Positions 56,367 to 64,000 of a DNA stretch of 64,000 nucleotides are shown here, one piece after another. The first letter of the stretch is position 1. Each line of letters begins with the position of its first letter. Position numbers and translations under genes: made by a program. The notes under the pieces were generated by a model. That model was not told where the DNA came from, ran no database searches, and was given only the letters and a program-made list of their open reading frames with translations. The stretch is from Lojkania enalia (taxonomy: Eukaryota > Ascomycota > Dothideomycetes > Pleosporales): the NCBI GenBank assembly GCA_010094045.1, contig ML986583.1:440441-504440 (forward strand), read 5' to 3'.

Positions 56367-56831
56367 GATTGCTATTCTCGATCCCTATCAGCGAGGCCAG
56401 TCCTATGGGGAAGGTGGCCGCTCGCGATGATAACTAGCGGTTTTTGTTTAGGACCGGTGGGCGAGGCCTGGGGAACGGCGGCCACGGTCGGAGCACAGCT
56501 CAGGTAGATATACAAACTCGATCTGATGTTGCCGGACGTGCCATTGCCGCATAATTGCCCACCCTGGATGCTTGCATGAGGCGGCCGCGGTGTGATGAAT
56601 CATGCTGGGCTCTCACAGTGTGACATGCGCTCGCAATCACAGACAGCTCCCTGGCATTTTGCGGCAGGGATGGCCCCGGCGCCGCGCAGCTTATCACTGA
56701 GCTTCCGAGTGCGCTCCGACTCCAGCCACCGACCATTGACACAAATATCAACAGCCCTCAATATCCGGCCGTATTATACCCTCTTACATCGGCCTCTAAC
56801 ATATACTGTGTGTGATATCACACGTCGCAAA
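56367..56831. promoter_or_regulatory. shared FEX/UPRT divergent promoter region
   Basis: 465 bp separate the start codons of two divergent genes, so both core promoters must lie here. It is GC-rich in its left part. I could not assign a TATA box or factor site. Confidence 0.5.
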
Positions 56832-57696
56832 ATGGCTCCCAACCTCCCCCCAAATGCTCATGTGAGCCAGCACCCTTGTCTGCAGGCCAAGCTCTCGCAG
56901 CTTCGATCTGCCTCAACCACCACGAAAGATGTCCAGAATCTGGTGCATGACATTTCGCTCATGGTCGGATATGAAGCGCTGGCCGCTGGATTAGCCCCCA
57001 AAGAAGAGGGCACCGTGAGTCAACACCACATTTCCCTATACCACATTCCGCGCGGAGCTCTCTCCCCGCAACAGTACCCCACTTTAGCTACGACCTGCCA
57101 CTTATTCCTCCCTCGCTCTCCAATTCATGCTATACCGCCTACACCAGCCTCCTGCACATCACTAACATGCCTTGCAGGACAAATCCCCGCTGGGGTACAC
57201 CTATACTACAACCACAATCTCCCCAAGCCCAAGCCGCATATCCCTTGTCCCTATCTTGCGGTCCGGCCTCTCCATGGTCCCGGCCCTCTCCTCCCTCCTC
57301 CCAACGCCTGTCCCAGTCCACCACCTCGGTCTCTACCGCGAAAAAGCTACTCTCCAGCCTGTAGAATACTACAACAACCTCCCCTACCACAGTCCCACCG
57401 CATCGAACCCCAACGCCAGCGGCCCAGCAGAGCTCGCAATTATAGTAGATCCGATAATTGCTACCGGAGCGACGGCATGTGCGGCGATTGAGACGCTAAG
57501 GGATTGGGGTGTGAAACGTATCCTCGTGTGCTCTGTGCTAGCGACGGCAAGCGGATTGGAGAATGCGTGCGGAGTGTGGCCAGAAGGTGTAAATATTTGG
57601 GTAGGAGGATGCGATCCCAGTGTCGATGACAAGGGAATGATTAAGCCTGGCTTAGGAGATATTGGGGACAGGTTGTTCTTGACACTCGGGAAGTGA
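56832..57696 (+). CDS. uracil phosphoribosyltransferase (233 aa)
   Basis: Two exons, 56832-57014 and 57178-57696, with a 163-bp GT-AG intron (CACTAAC branch site) joining EEGT to DKSPLGY in frame. The product shows the UPRT blocks. These are HPCLQAKLSQLRS with VHDISLMVGYEAL at the N-terminus, VPILRSGLSMV, LGLYREK, the PRPP loop DPIIATGATACAAI at about 151, and the uracil-binding C-terminal KPGLGDIGDRLFLT. It converts uracil and PRPP to UMP in pyrimidine salvage (yeast FUR1). Length is normal for the family. Confidence 0.95.
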
Positions 57697-58950
57697 AAAT
57701 GAGTAAGGGGGTAGACACCGACGGAGAACCAGGGCGGATGAGTAGGGCTAGAAACGTGACGTCCTGAAGATGCACGGTATGAGGTTGCGTCAGGTACAAC
57801 ACTAAAGGTAGAATGCCCTGGTTGGCTAATGAGCTATCCGCTAGATACCAATAGACTAGGGAAAATATAACGGATACTAAATATTGGAATGTCCAAGCTA
57901 TTGAATAAGTCGAAATCGAAAACCATGTCCTCGCACGAAAAACAGGATGATCTCCTATGATCGAAATCTCTAGCATGGATGTCCTTACTACTTTTTGCGC
58001 CACAGCTAGGTGTAAAAGCAAATACCAATATTCCTCCCATGAAGAAAATATGGCCAGAATGGATAGTCCGTAGTAGTATTTCTGTCATTCCCGATCAAGA
58101 TCTACTGTCCCAAGAATAATTATTCTCATCTCTACACTATGCAGGAGCGCTAAGCCCGGGTCTGTGTACTCTCGGAAAGGCACGAAGCCCGCAATAATGA
58201 ATGCGTCTCACCATTTAGGAACTTGAAAAAACCCTTCCCGCCGTTTACAGTTCTCTCTCTCTCTCTCTGTCTCTCTCGCACACACACATACACACCCCAA
58301 AAAAAAAAAAAAAAAAAAAAGGGGGGGGCATACGCACAAAGATTACGTCCAGCACTCCATCTCACAAGTCTTAAAGCCATTCCCAAAGACAAACCATGAT
58401 AGGTAGTGCAGTCCCATATCATCAAGAAACTGATGATGCTGAGGGGTGAGAATAAGATGATGATCCTGGCAAGCAAAGAACTACTAGGAGACATAACAAG
58501 GGTAGGACTCGCGATGCATGCATACGCAGTGCAGTGCAGTGCAGGAAAGTGCCGTAGCCCATGCGCCACGTGCTCGCCAAGGCGCCTGGGGGTCGATCAT
58601 TCGCCAGCGGGCGCCCGTGTGGCGTCAAATAAATTGCAGCCTCAGATGTCAAGTCACGAGCCACGACAGCTCCAGGGCTCCGTCCTCCTCCGTCCTCCGC
58701 GTACTCGTAAGTTTCGTTCTGCCGGGGCAGTGGCTGACCGGAGCCCACTGCCTTGCGCTTCCCTTCCCTTCTCTCGAGACGCTCACGCCTCACTTCCGCT
58801 CCCTCTCCTCACCCGATACTCTCCTTCACGTCTGCCTGATTCTTTCAGCTTGCGGTCCCTCTGTCTCATTTTTGCGTTATTGCTTCGTCCTGCATTTCTT
58901 TGAGTTCGAGTACCAGTTACAGAGACAATCCTTACCACCACGCGACCAAC
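57697..58950. other. intergenic with simple repeats
   Basis: Holds the DOT1 promoter and leader. A (TC)n tract, (CA) run, poly-A and short poly-G are stacked at about 58253-58328. Overlapping GC-rich frames at 58400-58900 on both strands do not resemble known proteins and probably represent promoter and 5' leader. Confidence 0.5.
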
Positions 58951-60510
58951 ATGTTCAATCCCAACGCCAAACCAAAGATCCGCACTGTCACCGTGCCTGT
59001 CAAGAAGCCAGTCGCGGACAACCGGGCGCCCAGTCTCCCGCGCAAGGCCTCGACACCTGAGATCCACGGCGCAATCGGCGCAGGCCATGGGGTGCGGAAA
59101 CCTGCAGCTGCGCCCCCAAAAAACCGGTACCAGTTAACCCCCTCGACGAAGAGTCGAACGAGTTCCACACCGCGAATCGACCGCAAGCAGCTGTCCGTGT
59201 CCCATACGCAGCGCAAGCGCAAATCCTCCCCCGCCACTCCGCAGTTCGCCAGCAGTGACGAGAGCAGCGACGGGGACGATGGAGGCTTTCTGGGGATCAG
59301 GAAGAGGCAGAAGACGAGCAGTAGTATTGAGCCCGTGGCCGTGAACAGGTGTTTAGAGCCGGACTACAGGCGGCGCATACGGCGACAGGCTCCCGAGCCC
59401 GCATTGGAGAACGGCGCATCGCAAAACGGTTCGTCCAAGGAGGGGGAGGAGGAGGAGTGGGAACTGCAACATGGGCTGCGCATGACCCGGGGGGAGTGGG
59501 CCAAAGACTTCAAGCCCGCGTTCTCAGGCCTAGAAAAGAACCCTGTAGTCAGGTTACAATACCCCAGCAAGAACAGGCTGGAGAAGTTCGAGCTCGTAGT
59601 TCCATACGACAGCTCCAACTTCAACCCCATTGATGACATATACTTCAGCATCGAAGAGATAATAACGCACTATCTCCCGCCCGACCTCTCCGCCGACCTG
59701 TCTTCCGAAACCGACGGCACCGTGCGCCTCCTGAAGCGCGCCGTCCACAAAAACTCGCCCTCAGACTTCGAAGCCACATTAAACACCTTCAATACGCTTA
59801 TAAGATCCAAAGTCCATGATGGCACAATCCCCAAGGTGCTCGACGAAATGCATGCCCTCCCGCTAAGCCTTACAAAGCGCATCCTGGCCCAAGTCTATCA
59901 ACGCACGGTCTCTCCCTATGCCCACGAACTACGGAAAGTCTCAGGCAAAGAGACTACATATGGTGAATTATTGCCACCTTTCATCCACACCATCTTCAGC
60001 CAAACGGGTCTCAACTCCAGCCACGTCTTCATAGACCTCGGCTCCGGCGTTGGCAACGTCGTTCTTCAGTCCGCACTCCAGACCGGCGCCGAGAGCTGGG
60101 GCATCGAGATTCTAGACACGCCGGCTAAATACGCCGCGCACCAGGCCCGTGAGCTGCGCGCCCGCGCCAAGCTGTGGGATATCTCGCTCGGCAGCATCCA
60201 CCTTCTGCAGGGCGACCTCAGAGACACAACGCCCATCGACGCCGTCCTTGCGCGAGCAGACGTTATCCTCGTCAACAACAAAGTCTTCCCCCCAAAGTTA
60301 AATGAGATTTTACTTAACAAATTCCTAGATCTGAAGACTGGGTGCAAGGTCGTGAGTCTGGCGAGCTTTGGTGGTGGAGGGAAACACGGGGTTCGGAGCG
60401 AGCAGAGCATCGCGCGGTTGTTTGATGAGTGGAGGGGGGAGTCTGGGACTGGGAGTGTGAGTTGGGCTGGGGAGAGCGTCGAGTACTATATCGCGACCAA
60501 GGCGAGATAG
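58951..60510 (+). CDS. DOT1: histone H3 lysine-79 methyltransferase (519 aa)
   Basis: A single-exon frame; the first ATG is 58951. Residues 1 to about 190 are a basic, disordered Ser/Pro/Lys-rich region (KKPVADNRAPSLPRK, KQLSVSHTQRKRKSSP), as in fungal Dot1. The catalytic domain occupies the C-terminal ~330 residues. YGELLPPFIHTIFSQTGL leads to the SAM-binding DLGSGVGNVVLQSAL at about 362, the acidic GIEILDTPAKYA, QGDLRDT, and the NNKVFPPKLNE loop at about 439. The end is VSWAGESVEYYIATK. Dot1 methylates H3K79 on nucleosomes and affects silencing and DNA damage response. Length is normal for filamentous fungi. Confidence 0.95.
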   Translation: MFNPNAKPKIRTVTVPVKKPVADNRAPSLPRKASTPEIHGAIGAGHGVRKPAAAPPKNRYQLTPSTKSRTSSTPRIDRKQLSVSHTQRKRKSSPATPQFASSDESSDGDDGGFLGIRKRQKTSSSIEPVAVNRCLEPDYRRRIRRQAPEPALENGASQNGSSKEGEEEEWELQHGLRMTRGEWAKDFKPAFSGLEKNPVVRLQYPSKNRLEKFELVVPYDSSNFNPIDDIYFSIEEIITHYLPPDLSADLSSETDGTVRLLKRAVHKNSPSDFEATLNTFNTLIRSKVHDGTIPKVLDEMHALPLSLTKRILAQVYQRTVSPYAHELRKVSGKETTYGELLPPFIHTIFSQTGLNSSHVFIDLGSGVGNVVLQSALQTGAESWGIEILDTPAKYAAHQARELRARAKLWDISLGSIHLLQGDLRDTTPIDAVLARADVILVNNKVFPPKLNEILLNKFLDLKTGCKVVSLASFGGGGKHGVRSEQSIARLFDEWRGESGTGSVSWAGESVEYYIATKAR

Positions 60511-61194
60511 GACAGTTTGGGTTGCTTGGGGAGTTGTGTATGAGATTGGGGGTTATTATTAACATGTTTCCTTAGGTGTCGTATAGGAATTTTTGGAAAG
60601 TGGTCGGCATCACCATCATCTTCTGATTCGGAGTTGAAACCGCAAAGTTCGAGTTCGGGTTCCGAGTCTGAGACGTTGAAGAGGAGAGCCATCTTATCAT
60701 CATCCGATCTTTCGTCTAAGTCTACACGTTCTGCCACTTGACACATGAGGGATAGATGGGTTGTCGAATCAGCGCTATCTCCTTCCCCAACCGCCATTCC
60801 CCCAATCTTTCGCCACCCATCGTACTTGGTGCTCATTAGTCGTCTGCGTCTGCGGAATCTTTTCATCTTTCTATTTTCTACAAGATTTAAAGGATGTTTA
60901 GGCCGCGTACTCACCAATTTTAAAATTTTTTTTTTTTTTTTTTTGAAGACGTTGGTGGAGTTTTAGAGCGGTGGGGCGTTTCTAAAAACCATGGCGGAAC
61001 TTGATCGTATCTCGGCCCATAATCGGAGTCGTTGGCGTTTTGAGTGTCGTGGGTATCTCGTGTGTATGTATGGAGTCGCGGTGTACGCATGGGTGGAGTC
61101 TGTCTATCCGTCCGTCTATCGATTAACCCGTCGAAGGCTCAGTGTATCATAGAATAGCTTGAAAGCAAACAAGTTACAGCAAGATGCTATCACA

Positions 61195-61226
<32 letters not shown>

Positions 61227-61737
61227 GATTGTTCATATGTGATTTGTTCGTATTTCATTCTGGCGATTGATGGTTGTACAGCAGCATACTATGATCCATT
61301 CATACGCATCCTCCATCCCTCCACTTTTCTTGTCACATACATATATATCTTCCACCATACCCACTCCATCCCATCATTTCCATGCATATCCCCATCCAAA
61401 TTTTTACCCCCGTCCAAGCCAAACGTTAAGGATAGTATGGTATCCAAAAAAAAAAAAAACCAGCCTTATCCATGCAATGCTTTGGCCGTCTAAAATAAAC
61501 CCAAAGGAGCGATATAAGCCCAAGGCTCCATATGCCATCCAAATGCTACAAGACCGCAAATGCCCGCCCAGCGCCCCAAAAAGCCATGTACAGGAAACGA
61601 GAACCGTCCAATGATGCGATGTATAGAGAGCGTCCCTCGTAGGTTATGCCGAAGAAAAGAAAAATTACGGATCGTTAGTCGTAAGAACTCCTTGCATGCC
61701 CACCCGAGCATACATAGAGCGAAGTGGTTTTGTTCCA
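60511..61737. other. intergenic with simple repeats
   Basis: Contains poly-T at 60925-60944, a (GTAT)n run at about 61197-61228 and a poly-A at about 61446-61458. A minus-strand frame overlapping the DOT1 end (60486-60917) is acidic and short; I do not accept it as a gene. Confidence 0.5.
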
Positions 61738-62718
61738 TCATACCAACAACGCCCCCACCATCGCGCCAACACCCACAATCGCCCCCCTACTGACACCCTT
61801 CCGACACCCCGCGCCCTCAGTCTGCAGCCCCGGCCGCGCTGTCTGCGTCCGATCGCCCGGCGGATCCGACGCCGTGGCCTGCGCGGGCTCGACGTACGTG
61901 TAACTGGTCACTACGCTCTGCCCGCCGTCCTCGCCCGTGGTAGTAATCAGCACGACACTACTCACGCGCCCGCCGCCGGGGGTGTAGGTGGTGAGGAATG
62001 TGGAGCCCTCGCCGTCGGTGGACGTCAGGACCTGGCCGGCGGTGGGCGCGAAGTCGAGGGCGGAAGTGGCGACCGTCGGGTTGCCATCCGCGTCGGTGGT
62101 GCTAATGATGTGGGCGGGCTTTGTGGTTGTCGAGACGGTGGTAGAGCCGCGGGCGTCTGTTGTGGTAATGGGGACGGCGACGGAGGCCGTGGGTTTGGAG
62201 AGGATGGAGGAGGAGGTGGTAGTTGTGCGGCCTTCGGAGTCGGTCGTTGTTATTGGAACCGGCACTATTACGGCGGATTCTTCGGTGCTGGATGGCGAAG
62301 GCGAGGGAGAGGGTGAGGGCGAGGACGGGATGACCGCAGTCTCGGACTCGGGAGGCGGCGTGTTGGGCTGCTGGCTTGTTTGTTGCGGCGGAGTGGCCGT
62401 CCCGTTGCTCGGTGCTGCTTGTCGTTTCTTCAGGTCCCGTACCGCCTCGACGATGAGCTTCGTCGCGAGCGGCGGATTCTCAATGTGCACATGTTCGACG
62501 CCATGCCGGTCAGATTCGAAGACGCCGTTTTGGAACTTTGACAGCGAATTCAGGGCGACGTGAAGGGATTCTTCGGGCAGTGCGTTCAAGAGGTCTTGGA
62601 AAGCTTGGTTGGCGTCGGCGTAGAGGGGTGTGGGTGTTGGTTTCGATTTTGGGTCCGAGGCGGAGATGGGGGAGAGAAGGGGGAGGGCCAGTAGGGCTAG
62701 GCGGTAGAACGAAGGCAT
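61738..62718 (-). CDS. GPI-anchored Ser/Thr-rich cell-wall protein (326 aa)
   Basis: I choose the ATG at 62718, which gives a clear signal peptide (MPSFYRLALLALPLLSPISA); the longer upstream frame lacks one. The N-terminal ~110 residues are folded-looking (AFQDLLNALPEESLHVALNS). Then comes a Pro/Ser region with SPSP repeats and several degenerate ITTTDxxGxxTT repeats, likely O-mannosylated. The C-terminus ends in a small-residue hydrophobic tail (GAIVGVGAMVGALLV), compatible with a GPI attachment signal, though short. Predicted location is the plasma membrane or cell wall. No named domain recognised. Confidence 0.8.
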   Translation of the reverse strand: MPSFYRLALLALPLLSPISASDPKSKPTPTPLYADANQAFQDLLNALPEESLHVALNSLSKFQNGVFESDRHGVEHVHIENPPLATKLIVEAVRDLKKRQAAPSNGTATPPQQTSQQPNTPPPESETAVIPSSPSPSPSPSPSSTEESAVIVPVPITTTDSEGRTTTTSSSILSKPTASVAVPITTTDARGSTTVSTTTKPAHIISTTDADGNPTVATSALDFAPTAGQVLTSTDGEGSTFLTTYTPGGGRVSSVVLITTTGEDGGQSVVTSYTYVEPAQATASDPPGDRTQTARPGLQTEGAGCRKGVSRGAIVGVGAMVGALLV

Positions 62719-64000
62719 TTTGAGATAATAATAGTCGAGCCGCGGATATGTGAGGCGTGCAGTTTCTAACAGGCAAAGCGATGGTTGTAGCGGACGTGCT
62801 AGGAGATGGGACACTGAGAAGCGGTGGTTAGCAGTGAGTCCCCATGGCTGTCTTTCCGTCGGCCATTGCAGCGTCGGACGACAATTTGAAGCAAGAGAAA
62901 AGGCTGAGACAGGTTGATGTCGACCGAGCTCAGCTGCCTCGCCTCTCACCTCGATAGTCCGCTCGACAACTCATCCGAAAAGTAAAAAGAGGCCGGCTTA
63001 CGCAAACAGCACCTATCGATACCGGCCACCTCTCCAATCAGATGCACTCCAGCCCGCCTCCAAACGAAGTGTCCAGCTCCTAAGCGATTGATCAACGAGT
63101 GAAGACCTTTTCGCCAACAGCAACAACAGCAAGGAAGCCAAAACAGAAACCTCAACAAGAAAATCAGCGACGATGGCAAAGGACAGCAGAAAAGCTAGAG
63201 GAGAAGGCCAGGCCAGCGAACCACCAGCTTAAGATGGCGGCGGCACGTCTCAAACACGAGCAGCCCACCTGGGCATATGCGCCACCGCCAGCCCAGCCCT
63301 GCTAGGCCATGCGGCCGACGTCTCCCACAAATCCGACTTCCGATATTCACATCCATACAACCCTCCGTAATATCCATCCATCCACCCACGATTCTGTAAT
63401 ATGGCTTGGTCTTGACCCCTCGCAGTCCTGGCCCCGCCTATAAAACCGCACCGCTCCAATCTCCTGTGCATACTAATCCCCTCAGGACAAGAATCCTGCC
63501 CCTCCGATCGCTAACCAAGCACCGACATGAAACCCTCCCACCACAAACCTGCAGCACCCCCTGCACCGATCCCTGCATCTCGCTGGCCCAGCACGCGGCA
63601 GCCGAGGGCGATCCCTGCCCACAACGTCATACAATGGGCCGATGCGGAACGTACAAAGAGGTTATCCGTGGGAAAATCGGCAGCGTTAAGACGGATAGCG
63701 GGCTTGGGGCTTGGAGCAGTTCGATGATCATCTTGGTTGATTGCTCCAGTATTTTGCGTGTGGGGATGGGATGGGATGGGATGAGACGAGATTCACGTCA
63801 TTCATCTGAACGACTACTTGACTAAGCATTATCGTTATCGGCACATGCCGTCTATGCTGGCTGCTACAAACCGTATATGTATTCGCCATTTCTTCGCCTA
63901 CCACCACCCAACGAACACATCAAAATCGCACAGTAGCCGAAATCGAAATTGCAATTGCGATTGACTATTATTATCTTCTTCTTCTTCTTCTTCTTCTTCT
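62719..64000. other. window end, no supported gene
   Basis: Upstream region of the GPI protein and further DNA with short frames only. A GGGAT pentanucleotide repeat lies at about 63760-63782, and a CTT trinucleotide repeat (about 10 units) runs from about 63972 off the right edge. Confidence 0.45.

Noticed and set aside
58406..58903. Overlapping GC-rich ORFs on both strands upstream of DOT1
   Set aside because: No domain, no signal, several mutually overlapping frames of similar length; better explained as promoter and leader.
60486..60917. Minus-strand 143-aa acidic/basic ORF overlapping the DOT1 3' end
   Set aside because: Low complexity, overlaps DOT1 coding sequence, no recognisable domain; more likely 3' flank.

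Overview
The window reads as a chromosome segment of a filamentous ascomycete (Pezizomycotina). The evidence is short 50-110 bp GT-AG introns with CTAAC-type branch sites, a histone H3K79 methyltransferase, a fungal two-domain fluoride exporter, a cytochrome P450, secreted DUF8021-type proteins, and a long AT-rich block whose reading frames are broken almost only by TAA/TAG, as repeat-induced point mutation (RIP) does. The exact class cannot be fixed from sequence alone; a Leotiomycetes-like genome is my guess.

Layout. 1-14.5 kb is accessory: a partial DUF8021 secreted protein, an F-box/LRR-like relic hit by two solo LTRs, an orphan protein, a secreted proline-rich protein, an F-box-like/ankyrin protein, and a long stretch of relics. 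14.5-29.05 kb is one AT-rich block that resolves into three nested transposons, each with its own target-site duplication (TSD): an outer Copia (14506-29048, TSD GAGGA), a hAT DNA transposon inside it (16387-25490, TSD GTAATAAG), and a second Copia inside the hAT (19577-25227, TSD ATAGA). 29.05-31.5 kb holds another relic carrying two further LTR-type insertions. 31.5-38.7 kb is a compact run of conserved genes, all on the minus strand: BMT6-like rRNA methyltransferase, PHS1 dehydratase, a RING protein with SUMO-interacting motifs, and PRP19. 38.7-50.2 kb is accessory again: a rhodopsin-domain membrane protein with an apparent nonsense codon, a formate/nitrite transporter pseudogene, a third solo LTR of a short family, a second complete DUF8021 gene and a minisatellite. 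50.2-62.8 kb holds a P450, an F-box protein, the fluoride exporter FEX divergent from uracil phosphoribosyltransferase, DOT1 and a GPI-type cell-wall protein. The last kilobase has no gene I can support.

The conserved genes are housekeeping (splicing, rRNA modification, very-long-chain fatty acid synthesis, pyrimidine salvage, chromatin, fluoride resistance) and form no pathway or cluster. The accessory parts share secreted proteins, pseudogenes and LTR remnants. The most unusual content is the three-level transposon nest, including a second convergent reading frame in the hAT that I do not recognise, and an un-RIPed tRNA-half-like island inside the outer Copia.
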